In this document: positions 35,901-50,009 of the stretch, in pieces
Layout: every line of letters starts with the position of its first letter
Numbering within the stretch: the first letter of the stretch is position 1
Assembly (NCBI GenBank): GCA_010909165.1
Contig: VJWM01000223.1
Location: 186,001-250,000, forward strand
Direction: 5' to 3'
DNA from: Anthoceros angustus
Lineage: Eukaryota > Streptophyta > Anthocerotopsida > Anthocerotales > Anthocerotaceae
DNA length: 64,000 bases
Program-made: the position numbers and the translations under genes
Notes under the pieces: model-generated
Seen by the model: only the letters and a program-made list of their open reading frames with translations
What the model was told of the DNA's origin: nothing
Databases searched by the model: none

Positions 35901-37976
35901 TATCTGCACCATTGCAGCGAGTGTCTACCTTTGTTGGACAGCAAACTAGCATGGCCCATTCTGTGCAGCCAGCTGCACTTCGGGAACATGCACAACCAGC
36001 AGGTGGTGAGCAGCCTGGTGCAGTTCCGGGACGACCATTAGAGCATGATCAACACCTTGTGCATCATCCTTCATCTTCTGGCCTTCAGTCTCAGCAACCT
36101 CAGCCTCTTCAGCAGCCACACTCTATACCTTCTCAGCTTGCTGTCTCTAATCTGAAGGAAGTTGGGGAGTCTGCAAACTTGAGCCAGCAAGATCGGCAAG
36201 ATGTTCCATCTGCTATCCAGCAGAATGAGCAACAGCAGAAGTCAATATTGGAGTTGCCTTCTGGTCATCAACGTCTACAACGACCAGGAGATTTAGAAAG
36301 ACAGGTAATTATATGGTCTGGCAAACATGTGGCTGTTCTGTGTCTGACATTGTAGTCGTTCACTTCTAGATAGAGAGACAATCTGCATGTCCCAGGTTGC
36401 TATGCTGATGCCGTTGTTGTTGACGTTATTTCTCTAGATTGTTCCTAATGTCAAGTACGATGTTTTCAGGCCCATGAGCAGCGCAAGAGAGTAGATGAGC
36501 ACCAGCGTCTGGCATCCCACTCTGCAAGACAATCTAAACAGACGAGTCCCAAGCAGTCCCTGCGACGTGACAGTGCTGTTGAATCTCAGCAGCCTCATCA
36601 CCAGAAAGGAAGCATTGGCATTGAGCATATGGGTGGCAGGCCCCCAATAGTGCTTCCTCATCAAGATTCTACCTCAAGCCCGCATCAGCACCAGACGTCT
36701 CCAAGCAAAAGTGTTTCAGTGGCCGGTGATGGACCACTGCCAGTTTTGCCATCTATCAAAGAGCAGGCCACACACAGCAAGTCTACGGATCCTGTGTTAC
36801 TGGATGAGAGATCGCTGCTTGCTTGTCTTGTCAGAAGTGTGCCTGCCGAAGCTGTTGCCCGAATTAGAGTCAGCACAACGGTATGACAGCTGTAACAGCT
36901 TTTGTATGATGTACAGAGACACTCATGCATGCACCTCAAGATTCTGACAGGATGTTGTGTCTGTGCAGCTGCCGAACAGGCTTGGAAAGATGCTGGCTCC
37001 TCTCCATTGGCATGATTATAAGAAGCAGTATGGCAGGCTGGATGAGTTCGTCGCCTCCCATGATGAGGTCTGCTTTCTTTTTACTGCTGGTGTGCTTTCC
37101 AAAGCTTTTCAGATGGATCATTGTGACAACCTCTGTTCATGGTTGCAGTTTTTTGTTGTCGATGGCGATTTCATTCATCTTCGGGAAGGAGCACGCGAGG
37201 CTATATCTGCCCTCATTGCTGTAGCAGGAGCAAGGGCTGCAGCAGCTGCTGCACCCGTTGAGCAACTGCAACCGCCTGTAGTTGCTGTGACACCTGTTGC
37301 ACAGTCACAGATGCTGCGCGGAAAGGGTGTGAAGGGCTCCTCGCAGCAGAAGAGCGTGAAATTGACATCCATGTCTCAGCAGGATGACGTCCAGTCAGTG
37401 AGCACAGCGGGGGCTGGAACAGCACTTCCATCGAGCTCTGGAAGTAAGCTCTATGTAGGCTTATCAGTGAGAGGTTTGCCGGGAAATGGAAATGCAACGC
37501 ACTCTTATGTAGACAATGGTGTTGGCTTAGGCTACGCAAATTTTGAGTATGAAGGCGGGGGACATAAAGACGCAGGAGCGGCCTCCAGGGTCAATGGAGG
37601 TCCTTCTACCCCTGTGAGAGGCAGCTATGAAAGTGGGAGCACCATTTCTTATGGCAACTTACCCAACAGCAATGGCAGGAACAACGGATATTTTGGGAAC
37701 AGACATCGTCACAGGTATTTCTGAACTCGGTTTCTTTTCTTTTAAAATATTGCTTCTCCCGCTTTTCATGATGCCAGATCACGTAGTTCTCCTTCTTGAA
37801 AAGGCGCCTCTGAACTGTGATGACGTGTATCTTGATTTTGGATGCAGCCATGCATCTTGATTTTCGATGCCCCCTGTCCTACTCACTCTGGCCCTTCATT
37901 CCGTTGCATGTGAATGTTCAGGAAGCAGGACATTCACAGTAGGCCAGCCGTTCACGTGGCTACCCCGTCCAATTGA
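32945..37976 (+). CDS. Plant coiled-coil / Gln-rich protein (golgin-like family)
   Basis: This is a multi-exon gene. Exon 1 (32945-33299) encodes MDTVVSLGHGAAISIQ and a low-complexity Ser/Asn region. Exons from 33628 to 35275 encode a long coiled coil (for example QIHQLEQQLEERERQLRANQ and LVSQLEELKEQLRQKERHSR). 35550-36800 is Gln/Pro/His-rich. 36960-37230 encodes the conserved core LGKMLAPLHWHDYKKQYGRL, DEFVASH, DGDFIHLREGAREAISA. The C-terminus is Gly/Asn-rich and ends in a short exon (37922-37976). That core is characteristic of a plant-wide family with no firm function, annotated in places as golgin-like or with a DUF (I believe DUF7725). The core resembles a small winged-helix-like fold by pattern only. 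All exon joins keep frame where I checked them, for example 37714 to 37922. Confidence 0.8.
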
Positions 37977-39041
37977 AGTTCTGATATGGATGGCGCAACC
38001 CTTGGGCCTGGTACTTTCTGGACTAAATTTCATTCGCTTGGAGGTCTTTTCTGGTGCACGCAACCTGTTCACCATCTGAAGTGGATGGCTGTGGATGACA
38101 TTGTGCCTGCAGATCTTGCAAAGGCGCAACACGAGCATCCGGTCACTCCACTGCATCCAGGTCCTGGGCAAGCATTTTTAATCCTTTGATTGTTGAGCTG
38201 GGAAGCCTCATGAGTGGGAACAGGTGTGTCACACATTCGGTGTTGACAAAAATTCCAATTCTACGGAGGGTACAAGTCTAGGTCAAGCGTCAAGCAGGGC
38301 CCGCAACATGTCCCATGCTCTTGGTGCATGAGCGGGAAGCTGCGAGCGTGTAATAGTGGCCCGATTCTTCGAACATGGATTTTCCCTCGCCTACTGGTAG
38401 TCCTCGGGTTGCCTCTTTGCAACGTAATTTTGGCGATCGTGGGTCTCTGGTTTCTACCCCGCACAATGGCGTGCATCGGGTGACGTCATACGACGCCTCG
38501 CCACGCCCGGGCCGGCCATTTCCGAAACTCGTGCAACATGTTGGATAGTGCTCTAAACAAGTGGATCTCAATCCTCGGCGAGCAGACGTGGACGCAGGCT
38601 ATGGATGGGATCTCGAAGACGTAGCCCATGATGACTTGGATGGACGGACATCCTACCTTCGTTCCCGGCGTGGTCGGAGAACGTTGGCGCCCTTTCAGTC
38701 GCTGAACGTCCTGTTGTGTGCAAAAGCATAATTCGTAAGTTGGCGAGGCTTCCGACATTCTTCTACATATGTACGTTCCCATCGCGATCGGAGGGCCTGA
38801 TGGTTTGGTTGCATTCCGTGAACGGCCCATTATGTGTGGAAAACTTGGTACCTTTGGGGAAGCCTCAAGAGCGTGAAGTCCCTCCGTGCCCCCGACTTGG
38901 AACATCGAGCCAGAATTCGGAGTGGTTCCAAGCAAGTTCCTTGTATGTATCTTGCCAGCATCCAGGACCGGGAGTCATTCCTTCGTGGTTGCTCGATCCC
39001 AGTCTTACCCTGTTGCCGGGCCCGGCCCAGATTTGGTTGCA
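37977..39041. other. Intergenic between the coiled-coil gene and FAH
   Basis: Overlapping open frames on both strands (for example 38486-38935 and 38716 onward) carry no recognisable domain. The interval must contain the 3' region of the upstream gene and the promoter of FAH. No repeat or RNA gene is seen. Confidence 0.5.
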
Positions 39042-41589
39042 ATGGCCAGCTCGCAGCAGCTGCTGTCCTCTTTTGTTCACGTGCCTGCGGGATCTCCATT
39101 TCCCATCCAGAACCTCCCGTACGGAGTGTTTCGGCCTGATGCTACACAAACACGTCGGCCAGGCGTTGCAATTGGCGACCATGTGCTGGACCTGCGCGTC
39201 ATCGCCGAGGCTGGTCTCTTCTCCGATCCTTTACTGTCACATTCCGACTGCTTCCTCCAGGTTCCTCCTTTTCTCCTGCTCCTGGCTTTCCATGCACGGC
39301 TTGATTTGTTGGAATTTCTCTAATTTTATGGAGTTTCTGTTGGCAGGAGTCCCTCAATGCGTTCATGGGACTCGGGAGACCGGCTTGGCTCCAGGCCAGA
39401 GCAACGCTGCAAAGGCTTCTGTCAGGTGTGCTCTCACCTCGCATTGCACCCGAACCGCTAGATCCCAGACGGGCACAACCGATGATGCTTTTTTTTTTTT
39501 GGTTTCTCTGAGATCACGAACTGGTTTTGCAGCCGAGGAACCAACGCTGCGCGACAATCCTGATCTGAGGTCCCGAGCTCTTCTCTTGAGGGTAATTGAT
39601 TGGGGTGAAGTCTGAAAGGTTCACCAAGGACATGTTGTGTCGCATGTGGGTCACCATTTGTGCATGCTTTTCTCCTGCTCAGAACCAGGTGAAGATGGAG
39701 TTACCAGCAGTTATCGGCGATTACACAGATTTTTTTTCCTCCAAAGAGCATGCAGTCAACTGTGGGACAATGTTCCGAGGACCAGCGAATGCCCTCAATC
39801 CAAATTGGTACGGTCCGTTATGCTGAGACTCTGAAGAAGAGTAAGAAGAACCGGGGGAGATTTCATCCTGTGAACCCGAAGTGCCCACATCTTTGGAACA
39901 AGCAAAGAGTAATTCTGATTCCGTTCGTTCCTTCTCACAGGCTTCAGATGCCAATAGCATATCATGGAAGATCTTCGTCAGTTGTCATATCTGAAACAGA
40001 TATCATCCGTCCTTGGTGAGGTTTGAGTCGTGAGGTAATTCAGTCTCCCTTCCAAAATGCTGTGTCGGAGTCTTACTCAAAGCTTGTCACCTTTCAGCGG
40101 CCAGACACAGCCTGCAAACGAGTCCTCGTTGCCGGAATTCAAACCATCAGCCTTTTTCGATTTTGAGCTTGAAATGGTGGGTGATTTTGTGCTATTTCGC
40201 TGAAGTTGCCATTTCTGTGTTAAGATCTCGTGCAGAGAATGGATTTCTTGTGTTTCTGCAGGCTCTGTTTGTAGGTCCTGCCAATGAACTGGGGAAACCT
40301 ATAAAGCTGGAAAATGCTGCAGATCACATATTTGGTTTAGTTCTCATGAATGATTGGAGTGGTATACCCCATACTGCTCCTGTGGCGCTTTTCTGCTTTT
40401 GAGTGCTCCAGGTGTTCAGACCAGCATGACTGACATAGTTGCTTGTTGGTTCAACAGCGAGGGACATCCAAAAATGGGAATATATCCCACTAGGCCCATT
40501 CTTAGGAAAGAATTTTGGTGAGTTGCTCTCGGCTTGTCTGTTTGTGCCATGGTTGAAGTTGCTCTTGGTTTTTCTGTTTGTGCCAGGGTTGAAGTTGCTC
40601 TTGGCTTTTCTGTTTGTACCATGGGTGAGTTGCTGTTGGCTTCACTTCGTACTATGCGTGGCACCAATTGCCATGAGCCTGCTTACTGTCAGGAACAACT
40701 ATCTCCCCCTGGGTTGTAACTTTGGAAGCTCTTCAGCCATTCACTTGTGAAGCCCCTATACAGGTCGGCCTAACTGGGCTTGAAGTTAGCTGAAATCGTT
40801 CTGCCAGGTTTTTCGTCATGCCCACTCAAATTTGTATCACTTTTGCAGGACCCAGCTCCGCTGCCATATCTCAGAGGACCTCGGACAACATTTGACATTC
40901 CGGTACAGGTGAGGCCCATTTTTCCATCAGCCTTTTCAAGGAGGTATTGGCCAGAGACAAACGGAACTGACTTATGCAGTGGGCATTGACAGGTGGCTAT
41001 AATACCTGAAGGAGAGGAGAGAGCATCAGTTGTTTCCAGGAGCAACTTTAAGTACTTGTAAGCTTGTTGATTCTCGAGTTGACCAGTATTTACAGTACGT
41101 TTGAGTGTATGGAAAGTTCATACCTTGTGCAGATACTGGACTATGCTGCAGCAGATTGCTCACCATACGGTTAACGGCTGTAATTTGCGACCCGGTGATC
41201 TGCTGGCATCTGGCACCATCAGTGGACCGGTCAGCCATCTACGCGTCTTGCCGTTCATTATTTGTGAAACTTGGTACAGCTGCTGACTGGCAAGTGCGCT
41301 GTCTGCAGGAGCCACAAAACATGGGTTCGATGATCGAGCTATCATGGGGTGGTAAAAACGAGGTGAAGCTGGAGCACGGTGGCACTCGCAAGTTTCTCGA
41401 AGACGGGGATGAAGTTGTCATGACTGCGTCTTGTGTGGTAGGCTTGTCTTCAAAGTTGTTGTATGGGAAGAATTTCGCCACTCAATTGATGAGCGATGGT
41501 GGTGAAACTTGCAGGGCCCCGGTTTCATTGTTGGCTTCGGGGAGTGTCGCGGCCGGGTACTGCCGAGCAAACAGCTGACGACGTCTTGA
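39042..41589 (+). CDS. FAH: Fumarylacetoacetase
   Basis: This is the last enzyme of tyrosine degradation, which cleaves fumarylacetoacetate to fumarate and acetoacetate. About 14 exons give roughly 430 residues, close to the family norm. The order matches [16 protein letters not shown] and GDHVLDL in the N-terminal domain; then [20 protein letters not shown] with the metal and catalytic-region residues; [104 protein letters not shown]; and a last exon with [18 protein letters not shown]. All expected motifs are intact and every exon join uses GT-AG. There is no obvious organelle signal, which fits a cytosolic enzyme. Confidence 0.95.
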
Positions 41590-41794
41590 CGAACGCCCGA
41601 CGATAGCTACGAAGAGTTAGTCATGCGCTTACATGTCAGCCGGCTTGATTTATCGCGTTTGCGTTTCGTCACTTCTGCTGCCTCGTTCCGTCCAGGATAT
41701 TGGCGCCCTCGCCGTTTTCTAGGTACAGTCGGCCCCACTAATTGGGAACTCTGTAAATGGGATTCCTCATTCCTCTCGAGATGGGACCTCTCAT

Positions 41795-42010
41795 GTTATC
41801 CAAATGGCTTAGGCCAAATGGACACACATTTATAAGAATGCTGTGATTAAGCATCCTGAGCTTAGATCGGTACTTAGATGGGGTGCCTAAAGGGAGTGGA
41901 TGCCCTTGGTGCAAGTAGCTTAGGCACACCATGGTACAAGTTCTTAAGTACCAAGTCCCATGACGGAAATCCGTCCTTAGTGGACTTAAATAAAATTCTT
42001 CTTCTTCCTC
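41795..42010 (+). repeat. Dispersed repeat, copy 3
   Basis: The best-preserved copy. It starts TGGCTTAGGCCAAATGG, has the core CGGTACTTAGATGGGGTGCC and GTGGATGCCCTTGGTGCAAG, and ends CATGACGGAAATCCGTCC, then AGTGGACTTAAATAAAATTC with a CTTCTTCTTCC tail. Relatives are at 2650-3230 and 16865-17035. It lies just downstream of FAH and is non-coding. Confidence 0.65.
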
Positions 42011-43698
42011 TACTCCCTTTAGTTTACAGTGTAAAAAATGGGATTTTTTCCTAAATAGTAATTAAGACTTTTGAAACATACATTCATGTTAGTTTCACCT
42101 GTCTTAATGAGATTTTTATTTTTATTTCTTAAAATAATTTTCAAAAAAAAAGAATCGATAATTTCATAGCACAAAAGACTTTTAGGTGTGATTGAAGACT
42201 CCTAAGCTAAGCTTTTTCCTTTATGATAGGTAGAGGTTTTTTAATGCTGCTTAGAGAGAGTGCTAGCTGTCAAGCAACTATATAAAGAAGTGGTAAAAGT
42301 TATTTTTAGTGAAACCTATCAATCAAAATTTAAATTTTTCTTTTTTGGGGTTTTTTTATTTTATAAAAGTTCATAATATTTTTATTAGTCTTTAAATAGG
42401 GAAAAGGTAATTGGGACACCTCCCTTAATGGGACCTCTAAGGCACTCCAAACCAGTCCCAATTAGGGGGGGAGGATTGTATATCACCCGCCGAGATAACC
42501 AAGCATGACGTACGCCAGGTGCCTCTGCCGGCAACTGCGGAGCAAAATGGTATTACGTAATCATCAGTTTCGGAATCGGAACAATGATTGGGCGAAATTA
42601 GTTGCGGTGTTAATAAGCGGTGAGGCTTTAACTCTAGGGGAACTGATTTAGAACCTGTTACAATGACCCTGTCTAGGAAGAGCTTCTGGTTACGGACATC
42701 TCTGGTCTGTACAACCAGAGATGTCCGTGTCATGCCCTCGCCGAGGGCTCTTCTGACAGACTCATGCTCATAGGCGGCGGAAGCAGTGCGCCTCACCACT
42801 CAAATTTGTCCCATTGTTTCTGTAACCTTGTGGTCTTCCCATGACCCGTTGTAGCTAAATAAGCGACGCATCCTCAAATGGGGACAGGCACAACAGGTGT
42901 CTGGGCAGGAGATATGGCCGCGTAGTTGTAATTGCAGACCCTATATCTCTGCTTCATATCATGTTTTTGTTTTTCCTCATAAGAAGTGCCTGCAATTAAC
43001 CATTGCGTGTGTATGATCATATAGAGACAGAAGATGTTCCTCACGAAGTCACAGGCCCTCAAGACCTAACAGCATCAGGCTCCATACCCGTGCCAACTTT
43101 GAGTATGCTGCCCCCCATCCCAGTTTATCCTCCTAGGTCACCTCCAGATACATGGCCAATGGAAAAACTCCGTAGAGGTCCGATGCGTATTGATCCTTAC
43201 CGTCATCCAGATGTGAGATATGACCAGAGACACTTTGAGGAGGACAGAGAAAAGATCTAAGGGATGATAAGAAGAAGGATAGCCCGCCTAGAGCAGGACA
43301 TCCAAGACCTACACTCACTGGATGCACAGTGGGAAGAATAGATAGTGCCCGAAGCATCTTCAGAAGGTAAATATAAAGAAGGTGGCTTCAGAATTAGCTA
43401 AATAGAATCTGCACTAGTACTTGTTAGTTGAAAATACTAACCCTTAGATCAATTACTTGTCAGTTCACGATTTGATTAAAGCTATATGCTTCATCCACTG
43501 AACTGACCTGTAATGTGCACACAACTTAACAGAAAAAAAAGCCTTTACACTGACCATGGATGCCTTGAAACATGTAAACAAACTCAGGTGGCAAAAACTA
43601 GCAAGCTAAGGAGTTAGCAGCTAGTAAAAGTCCAAACTGAAAAACTATGAAATTTTGTCAGAGGCCACCTTGACGGTCCAAGTAGTAAGACTGTTAAA
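42011..43698. other. Intergenic; no supported gene
   Basis: AT-rich at first, then mixed. A short open frame at 43003-43260 with a Pro-rich stretch (PPIPVYPPRSPPDTWP), followed by GMIRRRIARLEQDIQDLHSL after a stop, could be a worn gag-like or host fragment, but I cannot name it. I could not find a 3' LTR for the adjacent copia element here. Confidence 0.45.
42692..42728. other. Perfect 15-bp hairpin
   Basis: ACGGACATCTCTGGT at 42692-42706 pairs exactly with ACCAGAGATGTCCGT at 42714-42728 around a 7-base loop (CTGTACA). There is no T-run or nearby gene to explain it. Confidence 0.85.
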
Positions 43699-46447
43699 TT
43701 AGAAATGAAACTCACTAAGACCTAGAGACTCTAGGTGCTTAAAGTGCTTAATTTTAGGAAGAGCCTTAGTTAAAATATCAGCGGTGTTATCTTCTATGCT
43801 GATATACTTAACCTTTACTATTCCTCTCTCGGCAACATCCTGGATATAATGGTGATAGAGCTCTATATATTTAGTCCTAGCATGAAACCTAGGGTTAGCA
43901 ACTAAAGCTATAGCACCCATATTATCACAAAGCAGACTAGTAGGATCAGTTTGTGACTGATTTACAGCATCAAGAAATTGACGTTCCCACTCTGCCTCCT
44001 TGCAGGCATCTGTCAGGGCTTTGTACTCGGCTTCAGTAGAAGACAAGGCAAGAGAAGCTTGTTTCTTGCAACTCCAACTAACTGACCCAAAGGCTAGAAG
44101 GAAACAATAAGTGAAAGACTCTTTCACAGACGATTGACGCCCAATCGGCATCGAAAAGAGGTAAGTAAAAGTGACTTGCTCCCACTTGCTGAATATTGTA
44201 AACCATAGGAAAAGGTGCCCTTGATATAACGATAGATACGCTTAATGTCCGGCGAGGTCGCTAAGGAACTGCGAAACCATACTAACACCTGATGTCGAGT
44301 CGAGTCGCCCAATTGGCGGAAAATCAAACACCAACCTCTGTGCAAGGAACAAATGCTATCTTTAAGATCTGCACTCGAGGAGCTTGATCTATACTAAGCT
44401 TTTCCCCACCGCGAGGGAGTCGTAACCGGCCTCATCCATATGAAAGCGTTTAAGAATTTCTTTGATGTACTTAGTTTGATGAAGAATAATGTGACCTGCA
44501 GCCCTGTGACGCAAAATCTGGATGCCGAGACAGAACTGCAGATCCCCTTGATCAGTCATTTCAAACTCAACACGAAGCATAGTCTTAACTTTCTCTAGTT
44601 GTGGAGTACTATTACTAAGGAGAACGCAATCATCCACGTAAAGTGCTAGAACAATAAAAAGACCACCCAGGGAAAGGTAAAACACATTGTTGTCCGCTAG
44701 GGATTGTAGAAAACCTAGCTTCTTCAAGTACTTCACAATCCGCTTGTACCACGCTCTTGGACTTTGTTTCAAGCCGTAAATAGTCTTTAGCAGCTTGCAA
44801 ACTTTCCTAGCCCATTTTTTGTTGATGAAGCCTTCTGGTTGCTGCATGTATAAAACTTCTTCTAACTCCCTGCACAGGAAAGCTGTCCATACGTCCATCT
44901 GTTGGACTTCAAGATCATACTCTGCAGCCATGGCTAGCAACATATGGACAGAAGGTGGCTTCACAACCGGTGAGAAGGTATCGCCATAATCAATACCAGA
45001 TATTTGACTAAACCCCTCGCAACCAAGCGTGATTTATATCTAGCCACAGTTCCATCCGACTTGAGCTTGGTCTTGAAGACCCACTTACAGCTAATAGGTT
45101 TTCTGCCAGGTGGAAGATCAACAAGTTCCCAAGTGTTATTCTTCATAAGAGAGTTGTACTCATCATCAATCGAAATCCGCCAATGGTGTCCATCTGGTCC
45201 GTGGATTGCTTCCTCATAGGACTGCGGATCTCGGCCTACATCAGGTACATGTAGGCTAGAAACATGGGCACCATGCTTTCTGAAATCCACAGGCTGATAA
45301 GGAGGCTCAGCCCACTGCTCAGGATTTCTGCGCTCACGAGCAGGATACTGTGGAACAGGGTCTTCACGAGGTGGAGAGGAAGGCCTGTCACTGTCAGCAG
45401 ATCCTTCCAGATCATCATCAGCAGCAGAAAAATGACCAACACCATCCATTGATGCATTCTCATTAAGGTCAGCATCAGCTGTTTCTTCCCCTTCCTCATG
45501 TTGAGAAGTAGCTGAAGATTCTAGGTGGGCTTCGGACTCACCATCAGAAAATGGATAATCAGCAAAAAGAGCGGGAGAAGAATCAACATATGGAGGACTA
45601 GGTGTGTCATCTTCTGAATTTTCAGTTTCAGCGGACTCATGTGAAGGAGAAAATGCAGACCTGAGTCTTCTATAGTGTTAGGAGAATGTAGTTCACAAAA
45701 GGTGACACTACGAGCAAGTGTGAGTTTCCTGGTCTTCAGGTCATACAGCTTGTAGGCTTTACTTTCCTCAGAATAGCCTACTAAGAAATAGGGCCTGGAC
45801 CTATCATCTAACTTCCGACGTTTGAATACAAGAATGAACACAAAAGCAGGGGAGCCAAAGACATGAAGATGCAGCAAACTGGGTTTCTTGCTCCAAAAGG
45901 CTTTAAAAGGGGTTGTATCCGGTAAAGAGGCTGTGGGAACTCTGTTTAAGATATAAGTAGCCGTCACAATCGCCTCTGCCCAATATCCCTTTGGAAGTCC
46001 TGATTAGGAGAGCATACTACATGTCATCCCCATCAAAGTCTGATTTTTTTCTCTCAGCCACTCCATTTTGCTGCGGAGTGTATAGAACCGTGAGTTGCCT
46101 GCGAATTCCATTTTTCTGAAAAAGATCATCATACTTCTGCCCAAGAAATTCTCCACCATTATCAGTCCGTAGACATTTAACTAACTTGTCAGTATGTCGT
46201 TGAACCAGGGGAATCCAAGCGACTATCTTATCAAATGCCTCACTCTTCAACTTCAAAGGAAATGTCCAAGTGAATCGAGAATAGTCATCTGTAAGAGTTA
46301 GATAATACCAAGCAGCCCCCAAGGAAGAGACTTGCAGCTTGCCAGCAATATCAGCATGGACAAGCTCAAGTACCTCAGTAGCCCTAGTAGCATCCTTGTT
46401 CTTGAAAGATAATTCCTTCTGCTTGGATAAGATACATGATTTGCAAG

Positions 46448-48010
46448 CAGGAAGGTACTTGAATTGAGCTTGAAGTTTCTCCTTGTAAATGTCCATAGAA
46501 GACATCAAGCTCAATTTTGCCTTGTTTATATGACCAAGGCGAGCATGCCAAAGTTCAGCAACTGTTTTGGCCGATGTAGCAACAGCAACCTGCTGAACTT
46601 GGGACATCACTTGTAGCTGATAAAGTTCATTAACCAGTACACCTTTTGCTATGCACAGATCAGGGCTGGAAATTATACAAGCAGCAGCTGTTCAATTCAC
46701 ATTTGAACCCAACCAAAGCTGATTGTGTAAGAGCTCTTATAGAGAGCAAATTCTTCGACATTCCAGGAACGAAGAGAACATCCAGCAACTGCAACTATGA
46801 ACCATCAACAAGAGGTATGTCAACTGAACCACTACCCTTCACATCAACTCCACGAGACCAACACATGAATCCCCCACATAGACCAACTGCTTCTCCTTCC
46901 GACGGAAGGTTGAGAATAGAGTCGATTGTTATAGACATGGGCCAGAGCCCAGTCTATGAACCAAAGTGGGAGACTTCACGAAAGTGCAAGCGGGAAGGTC
47001 CTTGAATTGAGCTTGAAGTTTCTCCTTGTAAATGTCCATAGAAGACATCAAACTCAATTTTGCCTTGTTGATATGACCAAGGCGAGCATGCCAAAGTTCA
47101 AGAATGTTTTGCCGATGTAGCAACAGACACGAACTTGGGACATCACTTGTAGTGATAAAGTTCATTAACCAAGACACCTTTGCTATGCATGATCGTGGAA
47201 ATTATACAAGCAAGCTCAATTCACATTGAACCCAACCAAAGGATTGTGTAAGAGCTCTTATAGAGAGCAAATTCTTCGACATTCCGTGAACGAAGAGAAC
47301 ATCCAGAATTGCAACTATGAACCATCAACAAGAGGTATGTCAATCAACCACTACCCTTCACATCAACTCCACGAGAATCCCCACATAGACCAACCGCTTC
47401 TCCTTCCGACGGAAGGTTGAGAATAGAGTCGATTGTTATAGACATGGGCCAGAGCCCAGTCTATGAACCAAAGTGGGAGACTTCACGAAAGTGCAAGCGG
47501 GAAGGTCCTTGAATTGAGCTTGAAGTTTCTCCTTGTAAATGTCCATAGAAGACATCAAGCTCAATTTTGCCTTGTTTATATGACCAAGGCGAGCATGCCA
47601 AAGTTCAACTTTTGCCGATGTAGCACAAGACTTTCTGAACTTGGGACATCACTTGTAGTGATAAAGTTCATTAACCGACACCTCTTGCTATGCACGGATC
47701 GGGAAATCTTATACAAGCGGTGTTCAATTCACATTGAACCCAACCAAGGCGATTGTGTAAGAGCTCTTATAGAGAGCAAATTCTTGACATTCGACGAAGA
47801 GAACATCCAGCAACTGCAACTATGAACCATCAACAAGAGGTATGTCAACTGAACCACTACCCTTCACATCAACTCCACGAGACCAACACATGAATCCCCC
47901 ACATAGACCAACTGCTTCTCCTTCTGACTGTGGAAGGTTGAGAATAGGAGTCGATTGTTATAGACATGGGCTGTAGCCCCAGAGTCTATGAACCAAAGTG
48001 GAGAGACTTC
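46448..48010 (-). repeat. About 0.5 kb segment in three tandem copies inside copia
   Basis: The units begin at about 46448, 46991 and 47498 (GGAAGGTCCTTGAATTGAGC-like) and run about 543, 507 and 512 bp. Each covers the pre-integrase region through the protease motif, so the element appears to carry three protease/pre-integrase blocks. The leftmost unit keeps an intact pre-integrase end and the rightmost keeps the intact protease end, while the inner parts differ by many small deletions. Confidence 0.85.
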
Positions 48011-48914
48011 ACGGAAAGCATAAGGCAGACAGTTAGAACAGAAGAACTACTCTTAGATGCGGACTGCGAGGAAGATCCCTTGGAAGCTACATGAGCTATA
48101 GGTTTGGAATCCTTCCATGGCTCACCAGCCTTCTTCTTGCGACAATCTCGTTCCCAATGACCTGGAATTTGACACCAATTGCAGGTACCTTCACGTTTGG
48201 CAGCAGCGGGAGCAGGTGTTGGGTACTTCTTCTTCTTCCCCTTGTCTCTCCCCTGCCCAAACGTTTTTCCCTTGAATGCAACAAGGACCTTATCCGTGCG
48301 CACCCTTGCGGTGCCACCAGATCGTGTCCTACTGTGTTCCTCTTGATGTAGAGCGCCAATGAGCTCATTGAGGGTAAGAGTGGGTGCGCCTTTTCACTGG
48401 AGAACAACGAAGAATTTTGACTTGAGACAAATTGCTGATAGGAGGGAGGAGGTGGATAGAGTGAGCCACAACATCAGTATCCTCAAGCTTGCTTCCAAGC
48501 ATGGAGAGCTGCGCCTTGAGGTATCTGAATTTGCTGATGTGCGCTCCTATAGTATCTCCTTCCTTCATCCTTAACCCATAGAAGTCATTTCTTGCAGCAA
48601 CTAAGGTTAGGATGTTTTGTACTTGATAGGTGTCCTTGATTGTCTCAGGCGTCCGATTGGTAGAAACTCAACCTCTCCGATTGGCCTCATCCAAACCAGA
48701 TAGCAAAATGGCAAATGCAATTTTGTTGCCTTTGTTAATTTGGCTATCTCTTCGTAATACTGGTTCTTTGGTTGGGAATAGAACTATCCACAAATTCCCA
48801 AACATCATGTGCATCGAGAAGGCCTTCATCCTAGCTATGACTCTGTACCTTGAGTTTGCCATCAAACCTGTCCTTCTCCTTAAATTCTCCTCTGTATGAT
48901 GTTCCTCCAGCCAT

Positions 48915-50009
48915 TTTGATAAAAATAGGAGGAATAGGTGGAGAGAAGGAATGAAGTTAAGAAAATCTGCTTCAGTCTCTATGCCCTCATCTAAGTCATC
49001 ATAAAGTCCCACCTGTATCAAGACATAAACTAGAAAAATGTTGGCTGGAAAAGGATAATAGAGGTGTAGAGAGAAGGCAGAAAACTAAAGGAGAGTGGAA
49101 GGGGTACAAAACTTAACTAATAACGTTTCAGTTTTGTGTTTTTAGGGTTACCAGAAAATAAGAAGCACAGATGGAAACTAAAGTTAGGGCACCTTTCCAG
49201 GTGGCTACCTACACCAACCGCCACCAAGTCCCGTGACACCTCTTAAGAGCTAGCAACAAGATGCTGCAGAATCCAGCAAAATTCTGCAAGCAATCACTGA
49301 AATTATGGCTTGAGGCACCACAATCCTAGGAAGAATTAGAGTGCTACCCTCTTGGAAGCCTCCTCACATCGTTGCTTGAGGCTAGGGCAGTACAATGCAG
49401 AAATTGGATCTCTCGCAGAGAAGGCCGTAGTTCTATCAGAGTTCAATTGTTCAAGGGAAACAACCAATTCATCTACAGTGGCCTGGATCTCTTGAAGTCT
49501 TCTATACAGCGATGTAATCCTACCACCATTGTGGAAACCCTCATCAAATTTTATGTAGATTGAAGGCGGAATTTAGAAGGCATCCGGCCGTATATGGTCG
49601 AACTCCAGTTCGGTCTTGATCGATCTTTGATTGCGATTATAAACCCTTGAACGATGAATGCAGGGACGCGGACGGGAGAGGCACCACAACAATTCTTCAC
49701 ATCGAATTTGTGTGCCTGTGTTCTCCTAGGATGTCTCGAACTCGGAACTTGCTCAAGTGTCCGGTCCCTGAGGAATTTGTTGTCTAGTTCTGCTTGGGCT
49801 CTAAGATGATAAGCAGAATTAGAGAAATAAAACAGATCCTCGGAACGACGCCCTGTCCTCCGCGTCATTGCTCTTCTGCTTCACATATTCAGATTAAATA
49901 AGCAAAGCATTATAAAGCTAGAAGCCATCGGGTCCTAGAATACTAGCAAGTTTGCAATATAGATAGACAAACATTGATCTAACATATATTCAGACATTGA
50001 GCACCTGGT
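48915..50009 (-). other. Copia untranslated leader
   Basis: Sequence between the primer-binding-like site and the gag start. No independent gene is visible. Overlapping short frames at 49372-49563 and 49551-49868 have no domains. Confidence 0.45.
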